A DNA stretch of 64,000 nt, from assembly GCA_014529385.2 (NCBI GenBank), contig CM043960.1, forward strand, positions 39,223,281 through 39,287,280. The letters run 5' to 3'. The stretch's first letter is position 1. Each line of letters opens with the position of its first letter. Both the position numbers and the translations under genes were made by a program. Under the pieces are notes generated by a model, which was not told the origin of the DNA, ran no database searches, and worked only from the letters and a program-made list of their open reading frames with translations. Origin of the DNA: Adiantum capillus-veneris (Eukaryota > Streptophyta > Polypodiopsida > Polypodiales > Pteridaceae). Shown here one piece after another: positions 1 to 12,083 of this stretch.

Positions 1-729
1 GGGTTTTGACGCATCTTTATCATGTACTCCACAACCCTTTCCATGCCCATAACCTCAATTGGAAGAGATCCCGACTCAAGAAGTAGGAGCATATATGGTG
101 TTTGTGTCTTAACTTGGAGAAAGTTTGTAAGAAAACGCTTTTGGACATTCTCAAACTCTTTCCAAGTAGACTTTGAGATGCTCCCGCCCCACACTTCAAC
201 TCCATAAAGAAGAACCGGTGTCACCAATGCATCAAAAAGATACTTCTTGAGAACCCAACACTTGATGTTTCCCGCATTACACATGTTCTCAAATGCATAA
301 TATGCTCTCTTTCCCGCTTCCAAACGACTCATAGCACATTCATGCCACTTGTGATTGAATGGAACCTCAAGGCCAAGGTACTTAAAGCTCTCAACAACTT
401 CAAGTGTCTCGTTGTTGTACACAATGCATGGCTTCTCCTCATGGTTGGTTTTCACAAGCATAACCTTTGTTTTGGATTCATTTACAATCAGCCCACTATG
501 CAAGCAAAAGTTCTCAAGGACAACCATAAACTTTTGTGCATCTTCTAAAGTGTGTGCTAGAAGCACTACATCATCCGCATACAACAAAAGCATGATTACC
601 GCATTGCAAATAGTGACCTCTTCAATGCCTTCTTCTTGCATAAAGTCAAGTACCATTTGTTCCAATTGATCGATGCATAGACCAAAGAGAGTTGGTGACA
701 ATGGACATCCTTGTTTAACCCCAATAGTG
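1..729 (-). pseudogene. LINE reverse transcriptase fragment
   Basis: Read on the minus strand, this stretch encodes the palm and thumb of a non-LTR retrotransposon RT. It begins with the box IGVKQGCPLSPTLFG (coded near 680-729), contains the catalytic box YADDVV (564-581), and ends with the LINE-typical LLYGVEVWG region before the window edge. The ORF is nearly open from the edge to about 730. Its upstream (N-terminal) part is missing because the sequence breaks directly into a (GA)n/(G)n array at 741. The GVKQGCPLSPTLFG box and spacing match the LINE at 15711-20560, so the two are probably of one clade. The element may continue beyond position 1. Confidence 0.85.
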
Positions 730-740
730 CATAGACCAAA

Positions 741-1290
<550 letters not shown>

Positions 1291-2329
1291 TCCTCAAAAA
1301 AAAGAAAACTCGCTCCAAAGCTCGCTCGAAGACCTAACTCCTATGAATAATGAGTATAATAAATGTTCTAGGGCTTTATTGCTTTCTAAGCATACGATAC
1401 CTATTCTTCTACAGAATACATACAATTTTGTAAGAGCATTTCTTTTGAGTCCATTTATTTATCATGATAAGCTAAAAAGTATGAGGAGATAATTATTACA
1501 AACATTACATATTGTTTATAACAAGTGAAAGAGTCATGATGTCTTTCTAAAACAATTAGAAAGTGATAAAATCATTAGGTTGAGTTTAAGTAGAATTAGT
1601 GCTCAAGGAAGGATTGCCTCAGCTTAGCCTTGAGCCGATTGAAAATTGAGACTAGTTGGTTGCAGACAATGGTAAAGGGAAGAAAAACTTGCGAAATATG
1701 TGAGAAAATAGCTCAAAAATGTTACAAAATTTAAATTTTTACTAGTATTTTGGGTTTGCTTCTTTGAGGGGAGGAAACTCAGTTGATGGCTGCTTAATAA
1801 AAGAGACTTTTCTAAATATTGACTAGAATTAACTTATAGAATGCAAGAAAAGTGAAGCCATGTGAAATGAAATGTGAAATAAAAAACTCATTGTGTGTGT
1901 GTATCCATAGAATTTACTAGAATTATGCAAGGTAAAGCTTCACTTCAATATTCTAAAACAATAAAATGCAAGAAAAGTCGACATGTCCCGATCTGAAATG
2001 AAAGTGAAATAAAAAAATCCATTTACTATTTTAAAATTGAAATAACATTTAACGTAAGTCTCAATCTTCACTGAAAACATTGAAAGTATGCCTAACCCAA
2101 CTCTCCTCTAAAGATTCTTTTGAAAAGCCAAAAATACACATTGTATTTTATTCAAATATTTGAGAAAAGAACACGTATGTGTCCTATTTTGGTAAAAACT
2201 AGTGTTAATGAAATAGAATCACATGTATCACTTAAATGAAAGGGCTCTTTTAAAAACTAAAATATCAAAGAATCTTTCAATCAATGAATACTTCACATTA
2301 AATGTGGACCTAACTCCCTCCTTTACTAA
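1291..2329. other. AT-rich intergenic DNA
   Basis: No coding region or RNA gene is recognisable. A stretch at 2060-2140 (CTGAAA-ACATTGAAAG-ATGCCTAAC and AAAGCCAAAAATA) matches 12100-12175 and marks a dispersed repeat. Confidence 0.6.
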
Positions 2330-3030
2330 GGCTTGTTTTGAAAAGCCAAAAAGGTGAGGATACTATGTAAAAGAGAAAGCAAACTGCTCACTCAATCTAG
2401 AAATTTTAAAGATTCGTCAATAAGAAGATACGTTGATATTGGGTCAAAATGGAGAAGTTTTTGGTATGCATAAGACTATAGAGATAATGTGTTATCTTGG
2501 TGCATATTTTGATCGATTACCAAGATAGTGAGGACATGTGTGGACAAGATAAGGTTAGTTATCCTTTGCTAAAGGGCTTGTTTTGAAAAGCCAAAAAGGT
2601 GAGGATACGATATGAAAGAGAAAGCAAACTACTCCCTCGATCTAGAAATTTTAAACATTCATCGATAAGAAGATACGTTGTATTGGATCAAAATGGAGAA
2701 GTTTTTGGTATGCATAAGACTATAGGGATAAGTGTAATAAGTAAAGCCTGGGAGTAGTTGTGGTTTCTTTGGCAAGGATAAAACTTGTAATCCTTTGACC
2801 TTCAAGGCTAGGTTTGAGGTTGAGGTTGAGGTTGGTGTATATTTGAGCTTGAGGTTGGTGTATATTTCTAATGTTCTTAAAACTATCCATTCACAATTTT
2901 AAAACTATCCATTCACAATTGTGAGTTTTGAAAAAAAAAAAAGACTATAGGGATAAGTGTGTTATTTTGGTGCATATTTTGAGCGGTTACCAAGACAGCG
3001 AGGACATGTGTGCACAAGATAATTTTAGTT
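2330..3030. repeat. Diverged tandem duplication (about 245-bp unit)
   Basis: Copy 1 (about 2330-2574) and copy 2 (about 2575-3030) both start GGCTTGTTTTGAAAAGCC, share the AGAAGATACGTTG and GGTATGCATAAGACTATAG blocks, and end with CCAAGA-AG-GAGGACATGTGTG. Copy 2 is longer because a LINE fragment plus its target duplication (2736-2960) sits inside it. The duplication therefore predates the insertion. Confidence 0.85.
2736..2940 (+). mobile_element. 5'-truncated LINE copy with 20-bp TSD
   Basis: This 205-bp insertion ends in a poly(A) tail and is flanked by perfect 20-bp direct repeats, AAGACTATAGGGATAAGTGT, at 2716-2735 and 2941-2960. The body matches, in opposite orientation, the 3' end of the minus-strand LINE at 30672-35065 (shared GTAAAGCCT-GGAGTAGTTGT, CTTGAGGTTGGTGTATATTTC and CACAATTGTGAGTTTTG blocks). 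It is a classic target-primed, 5'-truncated retroinsertion. Inside, GAGGTT/GGTGTATATTT and the AAAACTATCCATTCACAAT block are duplicated. Confidence 0.93.
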
Positions 3031-3679
3031 TTCAATGTTGGTGCCCTCTTACCTTTACTTTTCTTGGTTGCAAGTTTTTCTAAAAAATTTATTGTCTTTG
3101 TTTGTTTAGTTTGTGAATGGGTACCTTCAATTAAAAGACCTTATGAATTTCTTTTTAACAATTTGGTTTAATATATACTACTTTAGTTATAATTTTTCTT
3201 TTCATTTAAAGACCTGCATAATTTCTTTTTAACTTTTGGGTTTAATATCCAAATGCAAGAATTTTTAGTCCAGCTCACCTTAAGGTGATTTTGAAATGTT
3301 TTGAAGGTTCACCAAGATATTTTTTTCTTTCTTTTAAGAAGCTTGTGCTTCTAAAAGCATGAAACACATTGAGAAACATTCATTTCTTGTTGCAAGATGT
3401 ATTTCAGTTAAGATAATAATTGCTAGAATGGATTATGAAATGAAGGAATAACAAAATGTCAAACATTTTTAGACAACTAAGAGGCCCTAGTTGAGTATGG
3501 AGAAGTTCATACATCATTTTGGTCATTCAAGCTCAATACTTTGATCCTTTGATTTGTGTGGAAAATGATAATAAGGTACAGGGAGTATCCAGATGGATCT
3601 CTGTGTGTGAACTTGTCGAACCCAAAAGATAACACTAACAAGCATTTCATGGACAACAAGAAGTCCAGTGGACGAGTGC

Positions 3680-3716
<37 letters not shown>

Positions 3717-4084
3717 ACTTGCGGATGCACTCAATGACATGCAGAAGAATATCCTTCTTGCGCTCTCTTGACATTGGACCCCTGGAAGAATAGTGCGCGC
3801 TAAATTTTCCCTCCTTTGAACTCCCATAAAGTAATTCTCAAAAGCATCCCAAGATCTCCTGCTGCATTTTGTCCACAAAAAAATCAAAATGCTGCATTAG
3901 CACATGCCTTCTGGAGGGTGCCAATAAACAATGAGTTCCTCCGTGATCAGTGTTCCTCTGTGATCAGTGTAGCTGAAACAAAATTTAGACCATCGGATGC
4001 GAGCTTGAATGGTGTTAGCAATGGAGTTACTAACTCAAATTTTGATGGCAACATCATCCTTAAACTGGCAAGAGCATCACCCTT
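3031..4084. other. Intergenic, AT-rich, one (GA)n array
   Basis: No gene is recognised. A (GA)n array lies at 3682-3714. Short open frames at 3507-3887 and 3816-4103 lack recognisable domains. Confidence 0.5.
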
Positions 4085-4335
4085 GCCACAAAAACCACAC
4101 TAGTGATCAATGCATATTGTCATGTAGGCTAAATAGGAAAAGGAGAGGAGTTCTTCGCCAAGCATGCTAAAAAGGAATGTCGTACTTGGCACATACTTTT
4201 ATGTCAAGTGCATTGCTTTTTTGAAAGCTCAACAAGTTTTCGAAGAGCTCTCAATGAAGAATGTTGTCTCTTAATTGAAGGGCTTAGCTGTGTTGCTAGA
4301 AATGCCACCCCTAGCATCTGGGAACACACATCTAC
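4085..4335 (+). pseudogene. PPR-like pseudogene fragment
   Basis: Conceptual translation in shifting frames gives pentatricopeptide-like pieces: an LVINAYCHVG-like segment near 4090-4120, then KAQQVFEELSMKNVVS near 4220-4275, immediately followed by a stop. The order (aKAqqVFeel..rNVvSWn) is typical of plant PLS-class PPR repeats. Stops and frameshifts show it is dead. The call rests on motif recognition by eye. Confidence 0.45.
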
Positions 4336-5206
4336 ATTTTTGGTGAGGATGTGCGTTTCCAACAATTTGAAAACGCGTCAAAATGGCTGTAGCTTTACAT
4401 CCACATTGGCTCTTAAATAATGCCAGAGTGTATATAACTTTATTAAAATACCTTTGCCCATCTAAATTAAGCTTGCTTGTTTTAGTAGTGTTTAGACCAT
4501 GCACCCCTGCCTTAAAAAGAAGCCCTCTTATCTAAAATTTGAATGTTGAGAACCAACGAGACAAAAAATCGTTTACAAAGGAAAGAATAATTTCTTCGCA
4601 CCACACAGAGAACCCCTAAACTCTCCAGAATTCTCTTCTCAATGCAATCACATACAAGAGAATCTTCAATGTCTATGTATTGATACAAGACGAAAACTCT
4701 AAGGCCACGAGCTTGTTAAAATGTTTGCTTTTCATGTAGTTGTCAATATATCTTTGAATTTTTCTGCGGTTGGCTACTCTCAATGGATGTACCGTCATCG
4801 ATTCCTGGTCTTGCAGGTTGCCAATTCATGTTCTTATATGTAGGTTGACGTTTCCAATTTGAAAATGTTTTGTGCAACACACAAACTTAGCCAACAAGAC
4901 AAAGACGGGTTTGTTTTGAGCAGGTGCACCATGAAGCTATTTCTCTAGATGACTTAAGCTTTTTATGCATGCCAAAGGCATGTGGTCGAAGCATTGGGAA
5001 TGCAAAAAAAGTAAAGTCTACTAGATGAGCAAATAGTCAAGTGGGGAATCGGGACTGTCACATAGAGAGGTCAGTGTTGCCTATGCATTCGTTGATATGT
5101 AGTGTGAAATGCTAATAGTATGTCGTACCCATTTAAAACAAGGTGAGATTTCACGATGGCTTTCCAAAAAGGAAATCAAGATATGAGGAAAAAATAAAAA
5201 TAAAAA

Positions 5207-5284
<78 letters not shown>

Positions 5285-5495
5285 CAATCGCTTCTTCTTG
5301 TGAAAAAAGTTCTTTACTCTTTAAAAGCTTTAAAAATAAAAAGGTATACAAAATAAAAGCAATGTAGTCCCATCCTCAGAAAAAAGAACAAGTATAAATT
5401 GTGTGTTCATGTTGAAAATCATATAAGATGAGCAAGGACAAAAAAAAAAAGCAAGACAAAGTCTTAAAAAACCCTATAAGGTTATGAAATGAAAG
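4336..5495. other. Intergenic DNA with (TA)n(GA)n array
   Basis: No coding feature was recognised. A compound (TA)n(GA)n microsatellite occupies about 5211-5281. Confidence 0.5.
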
Positions 5496-5650
5496 CACTA
5501 CAACACTACATGGAGATATCGACGCGCGTATATCAACGAAATTAGCGGGCGTCGATATACGCGTCGCAATGTACATCGATATACACGTGGAAAGGCTTTA
5601 TTTCCCACGCGTATATCAACGCGTATAACGACACATATATCGACACAAAA
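5496..5650. repeat. Left TIR and subterminal repeats of CACTA 1
   Basis: After the CACTACAACA terminus, variants of GTCGATATACGCGTCG and CGCGTATATCAACG occur in both orientations at 5516-5645. In En/Spm such subterminal motifs are bound by TNPA; binding here is inferred. Confidence 0.8.
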
Positions 5651-5789
5651 AAAATTGGGAGAAAAAAGCGAAACCGCAAGCAGCAAGGGCCATTTTCGCC
5701 TTCGCTCTGCTCAAATCTTGGCCTCCACCTGCTGCGCAGGTATTATGCCCCCCCCCCCGCCCCCAACCCCTCTCTCTCTCTCTCTACAT

Positions 5790-5809
5790 CGTGTGTGTGT
5801 GTGTGTGTG

Positions 5810-5851
<42 letters not shown>

Positions 5852-5866
5852 GTGTGTGTGTGTGTA

Positions 5867-5904
<38 letters not shown>

Positions 5905-5931
5905 GAGTGTGTGTGTGTGTGTAGGAAAGAC

Positions 5932-5971
<40 letters not shown>

Positions 5972-5994
5972 GAGTGTGTGTGTGTGTGTAGGAA

Positions 5995-6054
<60 letters not shown>

Positions 6055-6069
6055 GTGTGTGTGTGTAGG

Positions 6070-6116
<47 letters not shown>

Positions 6117-6129
6117 GTGTGTGTGTGTA

Positions 6130-6167
<38 letters not shown>

Positions 6168-6180
6168 GTGTGTGTGTGTA

Positions 6181-6222
<42 letters not shown>
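5790..6222. repeat. Higher-order GA/GT compound minisatellite
   Basis: About seven iterations of (GT)n-TAGGAAAGA-(GA)n-GCG or GG, with unit length about 45-70 bp depending on GA number. The conserved spacer TAGGAAAGA/TAGGAAAGACAGA shows the whole compound unit was amplified, not only the dinucleotides. A C-rich tract and (CT)n lie just before it (5750-5785). Confidence 0.9.
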
Positions 6223-6223
<1 letters not shown>

Positions 6224-6270
6224 AATGTATGCTTAGAAAATTAAAATTAAAGAAAAATAATTAAAGAGAG

Positions 6271-6642
6271 AAATGAAATGAAATGTTATATTAACGTCTT
6301 CGAAAGGCCAGAGTGACCTATGAGGCATGAGACAAGAAAGTTACAATGTGATGGATCTGATACAAAGTCAGAGTAAGAAGATGACAAAATAAAATATTAT
6401 GGAATCCTAAACTGCTGGGTATGGACTAAACGGCTAAACCAGCTAGCTGGGATAGGTAGATCATAGGAGATCCAGCAGCTGTCGCTGGCGGATCTCATCA
6501 ATCTCCTCCATGGTCAGTAGTCTGACTGCATGTCGAGCCAAAGTGACCTAGCTAGATCCTCTGATGCAGCCTCTGTCGATGTTGTGTAGTCCTCCGCAAT
6601 CGTGGACGTCTAGATCTCCCTAGCTCAGTCGCTCGTTCGATC

Positions 6643-6645
<3 letters not shown>
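6271..6645 (-). mobile_element. 5'-truncated LINE copy nested in CACTA 1
   Basis: The sequence aligns by eye with 15711-16107, the 3' end of the LINE at 15711-20560: shared AATGAAATGTTATATTAA, GACCTATGAG, GATCTCATCAAT-TCCTCCATGG and CGATGTTGTGTAGTC blocks. On the minus strand the copy ends in a TTTCATTTCATTTC tail. Both sides are (GA)-rich (AAGAGAG left, AGAGAGAG right), so its target duplication is probably microsatellite sequence. Confidence 0.85.
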
Positions 6646-7015
<370 letters not shown>

Positions 7016-7044
7016 TTTTTTGAGCAAGAAACATGCAAGGCTTC

Positions 7045-7299
7045 TTAATCTTTCTCAAGTTGCTCATCCATCTCCACATTATCTTCTGGCTTGGACATGG
7101 AGGCCCCGTCTGGTTTACAATCAGGTAGAAAACTTTCATTGGGCTGAGAACTTCCATGGCTTGTGCATGTGGTGAAAAAAACACCAGGATGGGCATAATA
7201 TCCTTGGAAAAACCTGTGCAAAAAATTGCAAACAGACGGAACATTACAAAAAAGACAAAAATGGTCATGCTTTAATATATGATTCATCAAGTGCAGCAT
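7045..7299 (-). pseudogene. Antisense ORF in CACTA 1, possible captured exon
   Basis: Minus-strand open frame of 84 codons, ending with an acidic C-terminus (..PEDNVEMDEQLEKD) before a stop. A plausible 3' splice site (TTTTTTGCACAG) lies inside it near 7213. It is antisense to the transposase and is not part of any CACTA protein I recognise, so it may be a transduplicated host exon. No family was recognised and it could be a chance frame. Confidence 0.3.
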
Positions 7300-7618
7300 T
7301 GGAAAGCTTTCTCTGACAGGCTACCTCGGAATGGAGGCAGGTGGGTTCGTAGACAGAGAAGAAACTATGGAACTAAAAGAGGTAAAGGGGTTTTGCCTGC
7401 TACATGCATTGCCATGTACACCTGGGAGTGCACGTATGTGTCTACCCATTTAGGATTTGACCAATAAAGACGAGATTTTGACCCGGTGGTCCTGATCTCC
7501 GTATACGTTTGGACCGAGGTGTACGGAGATTGGGCAAGACTAGAGAATGCGAGGTAGTTTACATTGTGAGGAGTATATATATATATATATATTAAAACAA
7601 CATTCATAATCATTGTAG

Positions 7619-8132
7619 ATGGCAACGTCATCAACTAACATGGAGGAAAAGATTGCATGCTCGTGCACGCTCTGCAAGTATCAAATCCTGCGCAAGCGTA
7701 GGATATGTAATGAGCATGTGCACAAGTACGGAGAGTTTGCTAGAGAAACCGTACAGAATCTACGATACGACTCCTACGGAACGGGCATTGATTTCCGCGA
7801 CATAGCACCTACATCTGAGAGAGAGAGAGAAAAAAGATTATGCGTGAAGGTCCGACCAATATAGAGCCACGGATGGAAGCAGAAAAGGGCTTACAGACAG
7901 AAGACGACGGCATGGAGGAGAAGCTGGATGCCTTCTTCCAGACAAGCGAGGAGAACGCGAACGAAGTAGCACCAGAAGCCGTGCGTCTATCTCCTGAAGA
8001 CATGTTGAGGAAGTTGGCACGTCAACCAATCTATGAAGGTGCCAAAATATCTGTGCTTCGTACTTGTCTGGCGTTTTTGAATCTTCAGTCAGCGTACGGG
8101 TGGTCAGATGCAAGCGTCACTACTTTGTTTAG
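7619..8132 (+). CDS. CACTA 1 transposase, N-terminal exons
   Basis: The likely start is ATG 7619. The product begins with a Cys-rich segment (C-x-C-x2-C, then RRICNEHVHKYGEF) resembling the N-terminal zinc-binding domain of CACTA TNPD/Tnp2 proteins. A short (GA)n expansion at 7817-7830 shifts the frame; the following frame (from 7840) encodes an acidic linker and then PIYEGAKISVLRTCLAFLNL..YGWSDASVTTLF, the conserved segment before the Tnp2 core. The exon ends TTTAG|GTACGT at 8132/8133 and an 81-bp intron (8133-8213) follows. The GA expansion may be a small intron or a real frameshift. The intron position is the same as in CACTA 2. Confidence 0.75.
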
Positions 8133-8213
8133 GTACGTAATTTACAAAAGAGATTTTCCGATTGCAACGGTGATGTCCTCGGAGAGATTTTTAATTTAAT
8201 GTGGCTTAAACAG

Positions 8214-8953
8214 GTTATTGCGGGAGCAACTTCTCCCAGCTGGCAATGAAATGCCCCCCTCCAGGCCAGACGCAAAGCAACTTCTGACCTCAGTTGGCTT
8301 GGACTACAACAAGATTCATGCATGTCCAAATGATTGCATTCTTTTTCGTAATGAATTCGCAGATTGTCTGTCGTGTCCTAAGTGCGGAGCAATGCGCTAC
8401 AAACAAGATGCAGTTGGCGAGACAGTGCCAGCTAAAGTGTTGTGGCATTTCCCTATTATTCCTAGGATAAAAAGCATGTTTCGTTGTGGTTCCATTGCAA
8501 AGTTGATGCGGTGGCATTCTACGAATAGATCCACTAACGCAACATTTAGGGTGCCCGCTGATTCGAAGGCTTGGAGGCACATTGAAGATACCTGGCCACA
8601 TTTTAAGAGTGAACCATGCAATTTGCGTTTGGGCATGGCAATGGATGGAGACAATCCATTTGGCTTGAGAAGCTCGTCATGGAGCACTTGGCCTGTGTGC
8701 CTTATCAATTACAACCTCCCGCCGTGGCTTGCTATCAAGAAGGGTCATTTGATTTTAAGGTTGATTGTACCTGGTAAGTTCAAGGCAAAAAACATGGATG
8801 TTTATCTAGCTCCACTAGTTGACGAGCTCCAGGAGTTATGGCATGGAATCGACATAGCAGATGCGGTTGAACCAGTAGGACAACAGCATGCAAGGATCCA
8901 TGGACTTCTTATGTGGACTATGCATGATTGGCGAGGATACGGAGAAGCTTCTG
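8214..8953 (+). CDS. CACTA 1 transposase, Tnp2 core part 1
   Basis: This exon continues in frame after the 8133-8213 intron (..LF-RLLREQLLP). It contains the Tnp2 (Transposase_21) landmarks in order: KIHACPNDCILFRNEF, CPKCGAMRYK, LMRWHS, DGDNPFG followed by WPVCLINYNLPPWL, the MDVYLAPLVDELQELW block, and LLMWTMHDWRGYGEASG. In the family, this module holds the RNase H-fold DDE transposase that binds and cleaves the element ends in the nucleus. A donor site GTAATGG follows at 8954, and the 79-bp intron to 9032 restores the frame into ACPICG. Confidence 0.9.
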
Positions 8954-9032
8954 GTAATGGTTATTGATTTACAAAATTCTCGCTATTCGCAAGCCCTTTG
9001 CCTTGGCCTGATTCATGCTTTGATATATGCAG

Positions 9033-10237
9033 GACTAACAACTTCGGGATACAATGCATGTCCAATTTGCGGGCAGTCTTTGGATGTGCGCTATTCTACC
9101 TCTCTTCGAAAGACAATTTATCAAGGCCACCACCGTTATCTTCCAGATGGCCATCACTTGCGCGAAGGCCAGCTTGGTCGCGTCGAATGTCGTCCTATGC
9201 ATGTACAAGAGTGGCGTCGCCGATGCGAGCAACATGAGGGGCAACATGTTCCAGGAATGAAACATTTGTCCATTCTCCATACGTTGCCGTACTGGGGTGA
9301 TCTACTAATTAACCATTTGCTGGATCCAATGCATATATTCAAGAATGTGGGAGAGCTCCTCTGGAAGACAATCATGGGAATGAAAGACAATCAAGATTCA
9401 CGAGATGATTTGCAGTCGGTTGGAAAGATGCCAGAGCTGTGGCCTTTCACCAATGCAGCTGGTCAAACAAAACTTCCAAGAGCACCATGGGTATTGCTGA
9501 AAAATGAAGAGCGACAAGTAAAAAGGGTGATTTCAGAGTTCAGGACGCCAACAGGATATATGCGATGTCTCAAGACAGCATTCACCCGTGACGATCAACT
9601 GTCAGGGTTGAAATCGCACGACTGGCATAAGTTCTTGCAATTCATTCTTCCAATTGCGATCAAGGGGTGTTTAACGGAGGAAGTGCGGACCTGCATATAC
9701 AAGATTTCAGAGCTAGTGCGGTGGATCTCTTCCAAGGAGATACGGGAGGAATCTATTGCAGTCGCAAGGGCTAACTCCATTGAGGCAGTTTGCATGATTG
9801 AGAAGTATCTACCCACGAGCTGCCTAACGATCCAAATGCACTTGCTCGTCCATGTAGTAGATGAGGTTGCAGTGGCAGGTACAATCCACAGTCGTTGGAT
9901 GTTCTTTCTAGAGCGGTTCATGAAAACACTTAAGGGTTTTGTTCGCCAAAAAGCGCGTCCAGAGGGGAGCATGGCAGAAGGATGGCTGGTGCAAGAGTCT
10001 CTTGTATTGACGACCGAATTTCTATCCGTTTCTGACCCAGAAATGCCTCGACTATGGAGCGATGAGGAGGATGCAAGACTGGTGGGAGAGGAGCCCCAAG
10101 GGCAAGGGGTGCCGAAGAAAATGAACCTGGCCATGCGAGAAAAGATCATGAAGTTCTGTATACTAAATTCAGCACCGATGCAAAAATGGCTTGAAAGGTA
10201 CGAAGAAGAGAAAGAGAGACGCAATCTAGAGCGATAG
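9033..10237 (+). CDS. CACTA 1 transposase, Tnp2 part 2 and DUF4218-like
   Basis: After the 8954-9032 intron this exon opens with ACPICGQSL, then GHHRYLPDGHHLR, HLSILHTLPYWGDLLINHLLDPMHIFKNVGELL (near 9262-9370), matching the C-terminal half of Tnp2. It continues into a DUF4218-type domain: GLKSHDWHKFLQFILP, CLTIQMHLLVHVVDEV, SRWMFFLERFMKTLKGFVRQKARPEGSMAEG. A TAG at 10235-10237 closes the frame, but the same frame continues with recognisable protein, so this is an in-frame nonsense codon or lies in an unannotated intron. Confidence 0.9.
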
Positions 10238-11116
10238 GATTTCAGGCGAAGTCGAACGACTAGAGCCTTACCCTTGCCAGACTATCTCGCTCCTCTACCT
10301 GAATTCCCTACAATGGCATGGTTGGACAAGACAGTGAGAGCAGCTCGACAGATCGGAGAACCCATATCTCTAGAAGACGAAGAGCTGGCTATTGGATGTG
10401 ACTGGAAGTATCATACATACATGGCTCTGTGGTCGCATGGAAAGCATTTCAGAACACAACAAATTGACAGCAGAAGAAACACGTTTGACAGTGGGGTAAT
10501 GGTTAGTTTCATGCAAAAGAGCAGGGCCAGTGCTAGAGACACAAATGAGAGCACTAGCAACCTGGATTAATGTGGTCTGGTGTCAGATATCCTGAAAGTA
10601 AGCTTCAGGCGGTTTGAGATGTTTTTGTTGGATGTGAAGTGGTTCAAGGTAATTACTTATGGTCGCAATGCAACGGTACGCAGAGATGGAAACAAACTTG
10701 TGCAAATAGATTCTACAAAGACTTGGACAGATACGAGCGACACATTTGCTCTCCCCGAACATTGCGAGCAAGTGGTCTTTGTACCGGACCCTCGAGAGCG
10801 ACAATGGTGGTTTGTGGTTCAGGTTGCTCCAAGAAATAAACAAGTATTTGAAGGGCAAGATCTCCTGGAGGAAAGTCAGTCAGATGACGTCCATACTACT
10901 ATGACATTAGATGAGATGGACGAAGGTATGGCAGAGGAAGCTGACAGATATACGAGGGATGACGCAGACGAGCCAGAATTGACACTTGTAGATGAAGATG
11001 CAATGGATGAAGACAATCTGCCAGAACGAGTTGGGGCAGAGTTATGTTTGCAATTAGAGATAGACGATGATACGATGCAAGATCTTATCGATGATGCCTC
11101 ACTCGTCGAGGCCTAG
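10238..11116 (+). pseudogene. CACTA 1 transposase C-terminus, DUF4216-like
   Basis: The same reading frame as 9033-10237 continues past the TAG. The segment GKHFRT..DS-NTFDSGV (about 10438-10500) is the conserved lead-in to DUF4216. A second stop, TAA at 10568-10570, interrupts NLD-CGLVSDILKV, after which FLLDVKWFKV..GRNATVRRDGN..DTFALPEHCEQVVFVPDP follows as a standard DUF4216 domain. An acidic Asp/Glu-rich tail ends at TAG 11114-11116. Because the frame is intact apart from two stops, inactivation looks recent. Confidence 0.85.
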
Positions 11117-11394
11117 GCCTGTAAGTGTTTGTGTGAAGACTTTGATTTAAAATTCAGGAGAGCCTGTAGACTGGGAGGCCTTACAGTCTCGCTGATCGCT
11201 TGAGGTGAGACGTTAATATGTGTGAGTTGATTTAATTAAGTCAGTATATGTGAAGTAATATCAATACTAATTTTGTGAGTTGTCCTATGTGCAGGTTGCG
11301 ACGCCTACTCATTAGTGGACCAAATTTCATCTATATGCTTTGTGAAACACAGACACGCTTCTGTGTCTCTTTTTTGTACAAACAGTTAGTGTTC

Positions 11395-11680
11395 AAACAG
11401 TTATTGTTTCCCTTATGGTTATGATTATTGTCATTGTCATTGTATAGACAGTTATTGTTTCTCTTTCTGGTTATGCTTATGGTTATTGTTAATTTTGTTT
11501 ATGGTTATGGTTATCTGCATTATGGTTTTGATCAAAGTGATTATAGCCGGTTATGGTTTTAAGTTATGGTTATGCTTTTAAGTTATGGTTATGGTTCGTT
11601 ATGGTCATGCTTTTAAGTTATGGTTATGGTTCGTTATGGTTATGCTTTTAAGTTATGGCTATGCTTTTCAGTTGGTACAG
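11395..11680. repeat. TTATGG-based minisatellite
   Basis: Degenerate repeats of GTTATGGTTATG; at 11560-11675 the larger unit CTTTTAAGTTATGGTTATGGTTCG with TTATGGT-ATG recurs about three times with a period near 34 bp. It lies in the 3' non-coding part of CACTA 1. Confidence 0.8.
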
Positions 11681-11943
11681 TTGTCTTTCATTGGCCTTAA
11701 ATCTCATGTGAGATCCTACATGGATAGCATGTAGGAGGCGTATACATGATATGGTTTTTTTTGAAAAGTTTATGTAAAAACAAAGGGAACTCTGTCGAAA
11801 TTTTTGCGCGCGGGAGCATGGTTGATATTTTGGTGTTGTTCGCTTTCTTGGGCAGAGGGCAGGAAGTCTGGCTGTGGCTGTGTCCATCTTTTAACTGGGC
11901 ACAGGCCAGGCTACCTGTCCTCTGCCCAAGATTTTTTTTTTTA

Positions 11944-12049
11944 TGGTCGTCGCTATACGCGTCGCTAATAGCGACTGGTTTCACAGTGACGCGCATAACG
12001 ACGGACAGCGTCGATATATGCGTCGATAACACCTTCTTTTGTTGTAGTG
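11944..12049. repeat. Right subterminal repeats and TIR of CACTA 1
   Basis: Clustered GTCGTCGCTATACGCGTCGCTAA, GACGCGCATAACGACG and GCGTCGATATATGCGTCGATAA motifs precede the terminal TGTTGTAGTG. The CGTCGCTA core is shared with CACTA 2. Confidence 0.85.
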
Positions 12050-12083
12050 AAGGACCCCATTTAACAAACTCCATCAACATTTA

